Source: Lanius collurio (Eukaryota > Chordata > Aves > Passeriformes > Laniidae). From it: a stretch of 64,000 nt of DNA. Location of the stretch: contig JACBWW010000047.1 of the NCBI GenBank assembly GCA_020086605.1, forward strand, positions 1,208,414 through 1,272,413, given 5' to 3'. Made by a program: the position numbers and the translations under genes. Below are positions 24,901 to 37,900 of the stretch, one piece after another (within the stretch, counting starts at the first letter, position 1; each line of letters starts with the position of its first letter). The notes beneath the pieces were generated by a model. It saw nothing but the letters and a program-made list of their open reading frames with translations. It had not been told where the DNA came from and did no database searches.

Positions 24901-27900
24901 CTTTCACAGTGCTGGGGCACACACAAGAAGGGGTCTGATGGGCAAATGTAGCTGGTAAAAGGCCAGACTAACTTGAAAGAACTCCAAGTTAAATAGAGAC
25001 CCTTTAACAAATTTCCATTGGGCTCTGACAAGGTTAGAGGATGTGTGAAGGGCAAAATAATCTCTCAACACTCAATAGAAGTAGAAGAAGATCTATAAAC
25101 TCTGGAGGATCATTGGCATTTCTTGCTCTTTGCTTCCCATTTCTGGTTTGAAAATTGTCAAGGCTCCAGTCTTTTCAGAGCCTCGTCACTGCAAAAAGAC
25201 ACTCTTCCCTGGCAATCTTAGCTGGCTTTGGAACACAGGGATCCACTGGAAATGCCCCTGGTGTCCCTCAGTGGTGATGTGCTATTGTACACTGATTGCG
25301 GTGTCTTAGTGTTTCCTGGGAAAATGAGAAAATGTTTGTTAAATGTCAGTGTTTTCAGAAGTGTGGAAAGAGATATCAAAGGATGAGAGGAGATAGGAAA
25401 GAGAATGTTGCTTGCTTTTTCCTTTAGGATTGGGATAGCTGAGTCTCACAGAGGTGTTCCGAGTCCTACCACTGCTTGGAAATGAAAACCAAGGCTGGCA
25501 ACAAACGCTTGGCTGTAGCAACAGTGCAGCTGGGAATGCTCATTACAAACAGTGTGTGGCATTGTGGTGGTGTGGAAAAACTGTTCAGTACCTTTACTGC
25601 CTTCCAAGAACTCCTATCTTCCTTCCCTCCTCTTGGCATGCTCTTGGCACGTTTCTAGGAGGCCTTGTACATCCCGCTTTGTGTTTGTTCTCCTGCTCCT
25701 GGCCCTTGGTTCTTCCATCAGCTGTTTTCAAACAACATTTTTGCCACTCTAATACACACTAGACATCTAATTTTAAAGAAGAAATCATCCCAGGTGCTTT
25801 TCTGACTTGCACTGTAATACATTTTTCTTAAACAGCATCTTGATTTTTAATCTTCCAAAAGTGATGTAGCACTTTGGAAAATCAGCCTCATTTGGGTCTC
25901 CTTTACCTGCTGTTTCACATTTCTGTGATGAGAATTATAAGTAAAATCACATTTTAATGTCTTTAATCATGATCTGAAGGTTAATAACAAGGGGTCACCC
26001 TCTGCATTTCCCTCAGATCTTAGCAGGAATACTTGGTTCCTGTGCATGTCACAACTTCTGTGTCATACCAGCTACTGCCTGGTTGTTACTGAAACTGTAA
26101 TAGAAAATCACTTGGTTGGAGGTAAAGCTAAGCTGTGGTATGGTAATGTGTCACTCTGGAGTTTTGAAGGGAGCTCTTGATAGAAAGCCCTGTTCAGTGG
26201 TGTAAATGCTTTCAAAATTTGCCTTAAGACACTTTGTTGTTTTCTTTTTATCAGCTTGAGAGGAGACAACTTATGAAGAATTCTCACAGGAACTCAGATT
26301 CTCAGCCAATAAATATTTGCATGCTCCCAAGTAAAAAGCAAGTTGCCTTTGGCTGAGGGGTTGCATGTGACAGGGACAGAGTTGTGTGGAGTTCTGGGCT
26401 GCTGGGGAGGACCTCTTGGCTCCACAAGGCTTTTAGTTCAGCTGGGCAAGTGAGCCCTGATGGCCAGCGAGGTGCTGGCATGGCAGAGCCATCTGTACAC
26501 CCATTGGGCCAAGCTTATGAGGACTTTCATTACATGAAAATTGAGTCTGTCACCAACTGAACACATTGAGCTCTTGGCAGTGAATATAGGTATAAACACC
26601 CTGTACAATGGGCCATCTACATCTTTCCTGAAGATTTCTTACCGGAAGAGCCTATTCACTTTGCTGTCCTTAAGGAAATTTGATCCTGTGCATCTTTAAT
26701 CTGCTCATCTGGAACTGTGGTGTCCAAGGAGATCAGCTGTCTTTAGATAGATCTGTATATGCCACTTCTGTAAGTATTTTCTATGCATACTTTAAGATCA
26801 CATAGCAGGGAGAGCAGCATTTTCTCCTTAAACCCACTGCACAACAACAGATTGAGAAACCAACACACTTAAAGTCCAGTGCTCCACCTCTGTCTCTCTA
26901 ATATAGGCAGTGCATGATTTTCTGTGAAACAGAGCAAAGCTTAATTACTAAACCTGCATCTGTACTTCAGCTCTACCTAACTCGTGGTAGATTGCCACAG
27001 GCTCCTCCTGGGCCTGGCCTGCCACTTCCTTTTAAATTTGGCTGCCAACATGGTTGAAGGGCAGGGAAGAGGGTTGGTTGTAGCTGAAATAAGCCAGACA
27101 GTAATTAGACAAGCAGTGTTGCTGACCAGTGTTACTCATCATACATGCCATTACTTATTGGCTATGCCTGCAGGATGTGATGGAAGTTCTGGTCTAGCTC
27201 TGAGTAGAACAGCTTGAGCATTAGAAGCTGTGACTGGGTGATCACACCAAGTGATTGCCTTTGTTTGGACACCTCAGGTAGTTCATTGGGACCATTTCTC
27301 CATAGCTCCACTTCTGACCCTTTCTCCACAGCATCATCCTGTCTCTAACCACGTTTCTTTCTGCTTGGAATAGCAGAATGGTGTTTGGTTCTGCTTATGC
27401 CTCATAAAACACAGAGATCCTAGACCCAAGTGTTCTACTGTGATAGCCATAAATGTTCTCACTGGAAGCCACATTAAACCAAAGGTTTTCCACGTGTTTG
27501 AGGTGTGACTGTCTGGCTCTGCTTCTAGGTTCAATATGAGCACAAGTCCTAACCTGCTGCTATGTTGATTGAAAACAACCACCAGAGACTCTTGGGTGGA
27601 TGCCAAGAGAGGTCATTGCTTGCTCTCTTGAAATGCAAAGGCAAAGTGGGAAGGTATTGAAGGCATGTGGTTGCCAATGCAATATTGATAACGTGGAGTT
27701 ACACTCAATAAAAATGTACTCATGTATTGCTTTCTTGATGGTTGCACCACACACACGCAGCATCCACTGGATACCAGTAATTCCTGAACAGGTAACTTTA
27801 CCTGTGCCCAAGGTAACCACACTTGCTGTAACTTCTAACTCCCAAGTGTGGCAAATGCAATTTGAACCTTGCTAGGTCATGGGCTATTTGTGTCTTCAAT

Positions 27901-28245
27901 CTTACCAGACACAAGTGTGATGCTAAGATCCAAAGAGTGATGACTTCATCCTTTAGATACCAAAGTGAAATATTCCGATTTTTTGAGGGGAAAAAAAAAA
28001 AAGACACCATTTTATAACTGTGTGGGATGTTGTTGGTACTTTTTCTGTCTCCTACCTGAACTCAAGTACCTAAGGGTTACTTTTTTCTTGTTGACTCATT
28101 TTTCTCAGCTGAATTTACATCATCTATGCTGAGCCCTTACAGCTTGATCCAAAATCTGCACAAAGGGATATTTTTAGAAAACTTCTTTTTAACTTTAATG
28201 CCTATGTCTTTTCAGGAAGAATTTGCAGTGATTTAGTAGCTACTA
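18965..28245. other. Non-coding stretch, no gene recognised
   Basis: Nine kilobases without a recognisable gene. The frames are short and overlap on opposite strands. An A-run (A9 followed by C4) lies near 22118-22132 and an A12 run at 27991-28002. A GC-rich patch lies near 23,130-23,400. No CR1, LTR, SINE or RNA gene was recognised. Confidence 0.45.
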
Positions 28246-28285
28246 TATAACATGCTATAACCAGCTATAACATGCTATAACTAGC
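28246..28285. repeat. 20-bp tandem duplication
   Basis: Two adjacent copies of TATAACATGCTATAACCAGC occur at 28246-28265 and 28266-28285, with one difference (C to T). It looks like a recent local slippage or duplication. Confidence 0.85.
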
Positions 28286-31200
28286 ATGACCTACCTAGCT
28301 TTGTAGAGAGGTGTAATAAAAAGTAAAGACAAAATTGCATGGTCTTGGGAAAAGGAAAACACAATACACAAGAAGGCTGAGAAAACTTTGTTTCTTCCCC
28401 ATAATATCAGCTGGTTTAATAAGAAACATAATTTTCCTAAAACCTCAGCCTTGGATATAATCATTGCAACCTTACAGAACAAGACACTCATTACAGTAGG
28501 ATGTCTTGAAACACCCTCTTCTTTATCTGTAGTATCCCTGGGAAGAAAGAAACCTGACCTTCATTTAAAAATGAGTTATTGATTAAGTGTCTGAGCAACA
28601 GTTTAGAAAAAAGAAAGAAAAAGGCACAGCAGATATTTTGATGACTAGTCAAACAGCAGAGAGCTGAGTTGCTCTCAGGCATGCATCATTCTAATGTCAC
28701 TCCGTTGTCCCCCCCAAAGGATCCGTGTGGTTTGTGGATGTACACAAATATTGGGGAGTGGCAGACTCTCTTACAAATACAGCCCCTCTCACCTCTTTGT
28801 TCTCAGTACCTGTCAGCCAGAATCAGCAGGGTATAATGAGCCCTTTCAATATTTTCATTTTTCTCTTCCATTTTATGGTCGTCTATTTATGCCTTCTTTT
28901 GGTAATGTGATGCTAATTCTATTATAAATCAAAATGTTGACAGGCGTATGCTTCCTCTGTAGGTTTAGAGCTTGTGGGTGAATAACATGTCTGTGTGCCA
29001 CATTTAGCTTTGTGCTTTGCTGGAACAGTCTGTTCCAACACATCAGTTTTTTTCTCCTAGACCTCACCTTTCTGGCCATATGAAATGCAAGCTGCTTGCT
29101 ATTTCATATCTTGCTCCTTTATAATGAGCTAATTTTTTTCCTACACTGTCTTCCTCCTACTGTCCCACCTTTTCTACATGTCTGTGATCCTTCAAGCAGG
29201 AAAGAGATCTCTTCAAGCTAAGTGCTGTGCTCAGTTGCTGATGTGTATTTAGGGTAACTGTGGTGCTCAAGTGGCCCAGGGTCCCTGGAGAAGACCATGG
29301 AGACCAAGGAGATGGTCATGGTTCTCAGGGAACTGAGAGGCATTGAATTTGCATCCTGTGTTTTGATGCCAAGTTCTGGAAGGAGAGCCTAGGCATTTCT
29401 TAATGTCTCTGTTTTCTTGTAAGCAGGAGCTGCAGTTGCCATGGATATGTTTTGAGACCTTAAATGGAAGGGGAAGAGGTTGAGAGGGCGCATGCCATGG
29501 TGCAGCCTGTACACTTAGACCACAGCCTCTTCAGGAGCTGCAGCCAGGTAGGCCCAAAAGTCAGCAGTGTGAAGTCCAAACTTGTCCACGGAATGGACAG
29601 AAGGAACCTGGACAGACAGCAAAGAAGGACTGGTTGAATGTGATTTGTGAGTGCCAACCAGCAGTGAATGCTGCTCAAGAATCAGGAGTCACTGGACCTG
29701 CTGCTCAGCAGCAACATGCAAAGCTACTCCCATATCAGTCCTGTGTTGGGAGCAGACCCCAGTCCTTGAACTACACCCACCATGTGCTGCTACTGGAGCA
29801 GAGAGCAGAGTCATGTAAAAAGAAACAGCACATCTGATTTTCCTCTCCCTATTTATAGTTCTCTTCAAGGGAACACAACATTTTTCCTCGAAAGGAACCA
29901 TCTTAAAACTATTGGGTGGAATAAGAAAAGTGCATGGGCGCTTTCCAAGCTATCTCCAGATTCAAGTGTTGATGTGGGAATAGATTTGGACTAAAAATAC
30001 CCATTGATTTAATTTTTGGCAGGCAAAAGGCAACTACCTGAGGGGCAACATAGGTAGCTGGGGCTCTTGAAGAAGTGCCTGCAGATTTGATCTGGGATTT
30101 GTGCAGCTGGCTGGACCATCAGAGGTGTACCTACTACTTCATTTTTCCCAGTAACACCAGACCTTTTGGTGCTAAGTGTTCTTCTGTAATGATATTTGAA
30201 GTTGATGTAGAATGAAAAATGCCAATGATGACTCCTTGCTTTGGAGGATGTTGGCTGTTAGCCCAGCCCAGGCCACTGGTTTCAGATGAGCCTGGGAGGT
30301 TTCTGTTTTAATTCAGAATTTGTGCTTCCTTTGGCACAAATCATTACAAAAGACATTTTTCTGTTGGAGAAACACACATTCCCTGGCATACTCTCCTAAA
30401 ACCCTGCCTGTGCTGATCTTTCTTCTTTTCTTCTATTACCATGCATTTTAGGCAGGCACTTGAAACATCTGGGCTGTCACTCATCAACCTACTCTGGAAT
30501 CTTTTAGGATTGTGGTACTTCAGCAAGACCAGATCATTTAGGGGTACACAGACACCACGTGTCCCTGTGTGCCCCTCTCCCCCATCTCCCCAGGGTCCTT
30601 TGTGATATGCTCGAGCCATCGCTGCAGCTTCACCTGGTGCCCCAACCCCATCACCTGTCTGTGCCCTGCTTGGCTGTGCAATGGTGACTTTGGGGCTGCA
30701 TTCATCCCACAGCTGTAACTGCAGCCACAGCTGGGTCAGCATCTCCAGCATCACCGCCACGTCCCAAAGGCAAGGACTCTGGGATCCAGGAAAGTTGAGG
30801 GTCCTGACAGCTTGGTACTGATGACCCAACAGAGACTCCCAGGACCAAGTCATTTGGGGATTTTAAGGACCCCACTATCTAGGGCACCCACCCCACCTCT
30901 GGGGACTCAAAGTGTATCTGCTTATAGAAAAACAATATTGCAAAGAAAAAAGTGATCCTAATAAATATTTATCTGAGTGCCACATACAGTATATATGTAA
31001 ATTGACTCCCTGCATTCAGTAACAGGTTTTGCCAGCAAATGGACAGTCTTCTGTGTGAAATAGTTCAGTTCTAACAATTAAGGATCTGTCAGATTTCCAG
31101 CAGATGAATAGTTATTTAATTATATGAGGATATATGTCCTTCACTGTGGATGCAAAAAGGGCTAAAGCAGAGAAATTCCTCAGCTTTCTCTCACAAGTAT

Positions 31201-31499
31201 GTGGGAAACTCTTCTTTCACATGCAGCCTAAGGAAAACAGATAGGATGTTAAGTAAACTACTTTTCTGTCCTTGCACCTGTTGTTTTTCATGGTACTGTT
31301 TTGGGAACACTAAGACATGTTTTGGATATGGGTGTCTTACCATCCGACCTGTCACCTTCGAGAGCTGGTGGGTCGAGAGGCCAATCATGAATTTTCTCTA
31401 GCAAACTTTGTTATAAAAGGTAAATTTTTCATTAAACTTGGCTTTAGCCGTTTGTTCCTGACCTAAGTCTGCAGTCCCTTTTTTGCCGCTGAGGTCCAC
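28286..31499. other. Non-coding stretch, no gene recognised
   Basis: The longest open frame of the window, 169 codons on the minus strand at 30344-30853, lies here. It runs across a GC-rich patch into AT-rich DNA, and no domain or family was recognised. It lacks convincing flanking splice sites, so it is not called as a gene. Confidence 0.4.
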
Positions 31500-31700
31500 A
31501 GAGACACTGCACTATTTAATATAGAATAAAACTCTTTTAATGAATGTGTGAGCTAAGATTAAGGCTGCTAATTTAATCACTGAAAGCAGAGTCTCTCTGT
31601 GTAGAAAATAATGCTTTTGCATTGACACATTAATTGTTGCTAATTTTTCCATGCAGTTATTTTACGTGCAGAGATCCAAAAAACTCCATTTTCCTGGAGG
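31500..31700. promoter_or_regulatory. Candidate conserved regulatory element rich in homeodomain sites
   Basis: The block carries many TAAT/ATTA cores (for example around 31568-31580, 31605-31612 and 31630-31645), an ATGCTTTTGCAT-type word and an isolated ACGTG. It is non-repetitive and has no open frame. Dense homeodomain cores in unique AT-rich sequence are typical of developmental enhancers. The call is by composition only. Confidence 0.22.
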
Positions 31701-33391
31701 CAGGAATAAAACTGCAAAAGCTTTAGAGGAATCTGGACAGGGAGCTGTGCTTCTGACTTTCTGACAGAAGAAGAAAAGTAATTTTGGAGGGGAGCAGAGT
31801 CTGTGACTTTTTATTGGAAAAATCAGTCAGGTGGAAAACTCTTGATCAGCCATCCCAGTTGCCTCAACGAGTTCTGAACATCTTATTTCTCAATACCCAA
31901 CCAGTTTCAGGTGTTTGGGGAAGAACTGTGGCTTCTTACTAGCCAGTCCTGCACTCCCAGCACACTGATTCTCCAAAACAGATTGTATGATTTTGTATGA
32001 GTGCTGCATCTGCTGCATGTTAAGTTAATATTGTGTGCACTGGTGTCAGGAGACAGAAAGAATAAATAGCCTCTAAGCAGAGAGAAGGCTATATTTAGGT
32101 CTAGGCTGAGTATGCCCTCTGCCTGCCAAATGCAAAAAATCCAACCCCAAATGCCTCTTCATTTCCTGCTAGAGACTTATATACAGTTTTGTCCTCCCTG
32201 TGTTTTAAGACTTTCAGCCTTGTGTCAGGCAGCTGCTCTGTGACAGCTCCAAGAGCACATGGTGTGATTTCCACGCTGTCAGGACCATGGGGCACTAACA
32301 AGGGCCCTCCCTGCCCCTGCCAGCCTCCCCTGGAGCCTCTCCTCAGCCCAGCCATGGGCCAGAACCTCACTTGAGCCCCTGCACTGGTGCTGCCATAGGA
32401 AGCTGATCTCCATCTCAGCACAGCCATGGCTCTGCCAAGCCCAGTTCCATCCCCAAGGCCCTGCCCAGCCATTCCGGGACTGTGTCTGATCCTGGTTTCC
32501 TGCACCAAGTCTGAACTTGACCCTGGGGGTACATCCTGGCCTGGCCTTGTCCTATCCCCATGCCCAGGGAGTTGCTGGAGCTGCTCTCAGGCTTCCCTGG
32601 TCCTTGGCTGGGGTGGTAGGATAGGTCTTCCTGGGAACACCCATGCCACATGTGGTGTCCAGCCTTCCAAATGCCACCACAGAAAGACCCCTTTCACCAT
32701 TTCAGCTAAGAATGATTAATCCAGAGAGGGCTTGGGCTAAAGTGTAGATGAAGGACAGGACTTCTATGGTTCCTGCTTTATGATTTTTCACCAGGAGCAC
32801 AGGACTCCCCTTTAAAGAGGCAGTGTGTCTCTGGGAAGCAGCCTCTGTCATGGTGGATTATAAAGGTTCCTGAGTTAGATTTAAATGAAAGGCACTGGAT
32901 ATCACAGAGGAATCCAGCTGTGGGACTCAGCATGGGCTAAATTTATCCTGTTCTCTGCACTCTGCTATACTCTGGTTTAGAGGTTTGACAAATGGTCTAC
33001 AGGTCTGAATATTTCAGAAACAGCCTGGCATTAATCCCAGGTTCAAATAGGAAGTAAAGACTGCCAAAAGACATTGGGAAAAAAAAAAGAGCTGCTTGTC
33101 ACCAGCACTTAGAGGACTTTAGCCTTTCAAGAGGAGATTTTGAGCTCATGATGAGAGCAGACTTTCATAAACTGCATTCTAGTTTCACAATTGTATAGCC
33201 AGGCTGGATCTTTTGTTCCTAGAACTTGTGATGTTGCTAAAAAAAAATCAGTTATTGAAAGCCTCTTTTTTTCTTCCCTTTTGCCAAGACTGATTCTCCT
33301 CAGTAATGCTGAGCCTGTGTACACTGCTCTATCAGGAGGGAAACTGCAAGTTATCACAGAGAACCACAGCATGCACATTTCAGGGGAAGGT
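31701..33391. other. Non-coding stretch, no gene recognised
   Basis: A GC-rich block at about 32,240-32,700 gives overlapping frames of 61-135 codons on both strands with proline, glycine and serine-rich, unrelated translations. These look like compositional artefacts. No transposable element could be assigned to the block. Confidence 0.4.
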
Positions 33392-33425
33392 AGTTGAAGA
33401 GATAGGACAGTTGAAGAGATAGGAC
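33392..33425. repeat. Perfect 17-bp tandem duplication
   Basis: The 17-mer AGTTGAAGAGATAGGAC is present twice head to tail, at 33392-33408 and 33409-33425, with no difference. Confidence 0.9.
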
Positions 33426-34973
33426 TCCTTCCCTGTGCAGACTATGTGTAGCTATCAGTGGAAAACGACCTAATCCATACACCCAAACTGTTTGGAAACA
33501 CATTGTAGCATCAAAGTCAGGTTGCTCAGGTCCCATTTAATGCCCAGCACAAAGCAATGCTTCATGACCTGTGTTTCAGAAAAGGATGGTTTATTTTAGA
33601 TGTTTCAGTACATGACTGTGCCTCTCTGGGTCACCTGTGTTTTGAATGCAGCAGGTTCTGTTGTGTAGGTACACATATATATGGTGTATATGTTACTGAG
33701 AGAAGCTAGGGGTGACTAACTGCTTCCACTTCTCATTTCTATGAACTAGACAGACAGCTGTGTTATTGCTTAACCTCAATCTAACCATCCAGTAAACACT
33801 GGATAGTGGTATTAGAAGCTTTTTACACAACTCACTCGAGAAATAGCAAGGAGTTTTTCTACAACCAAATGCTTATTTCCAGTATCCAGCAGAATGCAAG
33901 TCTTCTGGATGAACTGCAGATTCAAAACTGATGATGAATGAAAAGGGAATGATACAATTTCTTTAGCTGGCCAGGTAAGACACCGTCTTTGATCTTGGAC
34001 TGTAGTAAAAATGCTGCTTTGATTTAATTGTCACTTACATGGGTATAAATCAGGATTTGCTCATGTAAATCTAACATCTCTACTTCACCTTCTGGTAAGT
34101 CTCATGGGCTCAATGGTGATGTGATCTAATTTAAAATGTCTTTGAGTATTTATTCAGAATGAGTTTTACAAGAGTACTGTGGAGCACTTTTCTATTTGAA
34201 AGGAGAAAGTAGATTAAAAAAAATGGTGTTTTACAAGGAAAAGTCAAGGCAAGAACACTCAGCATGAAGGCCTGGTTAGACACATGCCAGTATTTAATCC
34301 TTACTGTTCCTAATCCTTTAGGCCAGGCTTGCAACACTGGGAGCTTTTTGGTTCTTGCTCCTGGACATACTGACTGCTAAGAGGACAGAGCAGCCCCAGT
34401 CTCCTCGTTTTGTGTTGGCTTAATAGGATCACTGTAAAGGACAAGACACAGCAGATGTTAAATGTATGTGCTTGTGGGCTACATATGCCATGCAGCTGGA
34501 AGGCTGCTGCCTTATAGGAGTAATAAGTAATATGGCCAAGAAACAACCATTATAATCAGGCATATGGGCAGCCAAGTGAGTAATACTGCCAGGAGGAATG
34601 CCTACAGTACAGCAGTTGCAAAATACTGATTAAAAAGTCCTAAAGTGGCTGCTTTCCTCTGACAAGTCATTCCTGCTGAAGCAGGCATCTTTCCAGGCTA
34701 ATAGTTTCTAAGTGCACTTTCAGGCTTATACGTTTTGGATGTCTTTAGCTGAAGAGGGTTTGTTCTTCCTGTCTGTGTGTGCAAACCTCCCATAACCCAT
34801 CATTTCTGCTTTTCATCGCCCTCCTGGGAATCTTGAGTTCCTCAACAGAACTGACTGGAAACCTCCTCTCATGCATCATTTCCTGGACAATTCAGTCAAA
34901 ACCTACAAATAAGATAAGCTTTCTCTTGGTAAAGAGAACACAAGATGTATCAGCTGCTTTTCTTCTTTTTGAC
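33426..34973. other. Non-coding stretch, no gene recognised
   Basis: Only short chance frames. A small TA-rich patch lies near 33670-33690. Nothing else is seen. Confidence 0.45.
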
Positions 34974-34996
34974 TTCTTTTTTTTTTTTTCTTTTTT
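34974..34996. repeat. T-rich pyrimidine tract
   Basis: A pure pyrimidine run including T13 at 34977-34989. It causes the apparent Phe-rich stretches in two chance frames. A second run, T12, lies at 35161-35172. Confidence 0.8.
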
Positions 34997-37900
34997 GCTT
35001 CTTCTTGTCCTTATTGTATGTGAAAGGTGAGAATGAAATCTGCTTCTATCAAATACTGGCTGCTGTTAAAATAGACATGTCTCCAGTAAGATGTTTTGGG
35101 GGATGGGGTATTGCTGGCAACCTGATCAAACATATCACTTTAAAATTTTTGCTGTCCTAATTTTTTTTTTTTCCAGTTACATGAATACATTGTTGCTCAG
35201 AAGTTTTGTTACTTATTTTAAATGAACTCTTGGTACAGTAGTACCAGCAACCTAGAAATGAAGCAAGTTGTTATGCAAGGGTCAACAATGACTATTATAT
35301 ATTCTATATATTTAATTTAGCCAGTGTTAGAGCTTTATCCCAATAACATTTGATCATTGTGAGAAAAGCCATGTTAATAATATTTAAGATAAAACTAAAA
35401 ACAGAACTTAGTAACATTCCTGTTCTGCAAAACCATGTCTGCTTCAAAACAGCCTTAGGATCTTGACAGCATTTCATTCAGCACAGACGTATTGGTGTGG
35501 GCTCCTGAGAGTTATTCTGCTGCACTCAAGGATATTACTGGTGCTAGTTCTGCCTGCAGTCTGCTCAGCCCCTCACTACCAGAAGTGTTTGTCAGACTCA
35601 TTTTGTGATGTGTGTGGCCTTTTGAGGTGTCCACTTAAGACAAGCGTTAAATCTACAAGACATTCTTAGCTGTTGGCATCTACGAGACATTTTCCTAATC
35701 GAAAGAAGCAAGTTCAGAGTATGATTGTTATTACTGCTCCTGTTCTTTTTTAAACTTCCTTATGGTAATTGTGCCAAATGCCACTATTTGAAGAACATGA
35801 AGGATCTGATCAAGTTAAATTCCAAGATTGCTTTGTCATCATAAAAGGGTAAGGAGTGACTGCAAATATTCTTTATGAAAAACAAATGGAAGGCCTAAGT
35901 TTCTTTTCCCTGTTTTTTCTTGAGTGGAGTAAATCCGAATTTGTAGTGGCAGGTATAAGAGAAGGACAAGAATCCTAGGCAACAAGCCAGGGGAAAATGC
36001 ATGCCAACACCTAAAAGTGAAATAACTGAGCGTTGGTTCCTCCTTGCATGCTTAAGGCTGGAAGTTAGTGACAATTAGTGATGAAAATCACTCTTTCCTC
36101 CAGCAGAACAATTCCCTGCTTTACTTTATGTACATTTTCCTATTTGTGTTTGTTAAGTGTCTCTTCTGGAGCATGAATGAAACTACAGCAGACAGCTGTA
36201 ATATCTTCTGCTCTGTGCAATAAAACTTTCACTCTTGAGGGTTCAGAGTAGAGCTTTACAAGTTTTAAAGAAATGTATGTGTTGTGTGTATGTCATATGT
36301 ATATCTATGTATAAGGGCAAACTCATAGTTTATTAATGTTTTTGTGGCTGTAAATACTGATGATGTAGGAAAATGTAATATGGTCTTATAAAATAATATA
36401 TTAGTACATGGTAAAGTACAGGCTCCCATTGCAACTCAGTTGCTATTTGTTAATTAACAAAATTAAGTTTCCCAGACACAAATGGGAATTATTGATGTTT
36501 AACAGTTATTTTGATTTTTGGTTGTTTAAAAGTTTTCATGGCTAATCTCTTCTTTATATGTATCAGATGCTCTTCAAGGTTAGCTTGTGTAATGCACTGC
36601 TGAGAGCAGCTGAATTTTCTTGCTGGTGACTCCAAATCTTCTGCACATCTGCAGTGCATCTGGAGCAGAGGTACCTGCAATTGCTTTCACTGGCAGCTAT
36701 ACAGGAAACCAGTAATGGTATTGATGTGATCAGCTCAGTTTCATTTTGAGGAGGTTTACAATGGTGATCCGAGATCTCAGCAGAGTTTAGACAATGTGAT
36801 CATGCTGAAGTGCAATATTGGACAGAAGTGAGAAATGTGCTTACTCAGAGATCCAGCTGTCAATTCCTCTAAAAACTTCTCTGCTGGATGTGGATACCGC
36901 TGCTGGGAGCACAATAACAAATAAAAGTTTGTGTTAGGAATTGTGTTGTCCTCAGTCAACATCTTGTAACTATATTGTGAGCTTGAACTTGCCCTGTTGC
37001 TGTGTAAGCTCGTGAGTAGATTGGCAATGTAGTAGGGAGTCTTTTTTTGATGTCAAAACATTGGAGTGCATTTAGAGTTGCCACTGGCTAAAGCCATTTT
37101 AAGTGAGAGAGAGAGAGTATGAATGAGATTTACAGTAAAGAGCCTTCCTTAGTAGGTCACTGAAGGATGGAAAGCCTCACCCTGCCTGCCTATGTGAACT
37201 TGGCTGTTTATCTACATAGCAGCAGGACCTGGGGTTCCCTGCAAGGTGAACTGTTGAATGTACACACTGCCCATAGACAAGGGGGTAATTGTATGCCTGA
37301 CAGAATGATCTCAAAGTATCAAAAGTTGTTATATGTGATACACAAGAAAGATGGAGGGAGGGAAAATGGAGACTGAACCATAAGGGAATGATGACTAAGT
37401 CTCTTTTGAGTAAAGATCTTGTGATGATTTGAGATTCCTGATGGGAATGGTGTCACTTCAACCATTACCTCTTCAGGAACAGATTTCCATTCGTGTCCCA
37501 GCATTTGGCTTTGTTAATGGAACCTCTTTGTATGGAACAGCTGCTCCTGGAGGGCAGGATGTGTCATGCTGGTATCAGTGTTTATACCAAGCACAATGCA
37601 CGAAAAAAGCCATTTTGTGCCAGCAAAGCAAAGAGTTAAGTTCTACTCACTGAAGAAAAACACAAAAATGAGAAAACTCAAGTACATCTGGCACTTATTC
37701 CTTGGATTAGAGGATATCTGAAGCATCTCAGCTTCAGAAACCCCAAGAGACCAATTCAGAAATTCACCAAGATGGTATTTTTCAGTGGGCCTCCATCCAC
37801 TTCTCACTGTTATTTGGGACAGAAGAATGGTGTCCTTTTTGTTGAGTACCCATGAAGCTTTAAAATCTCTTTCACTCAGAATAGTTAAGAAATAAGGGGC

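Noticed and set aside
30344..30853. 169-codon minus-strand open frame, the longest in the window
   Set aside because: It has no recognisable domain, changes composition from GC-rich to AT-rich along its length and lacks supported splice sites, so chance is more likely.
32240..32700. GC-rich block as a possible LTR or gene
   Set aside because: No LTR ends, TATA box or repeat family could be identified and the frames overlap on both strands without a protein.
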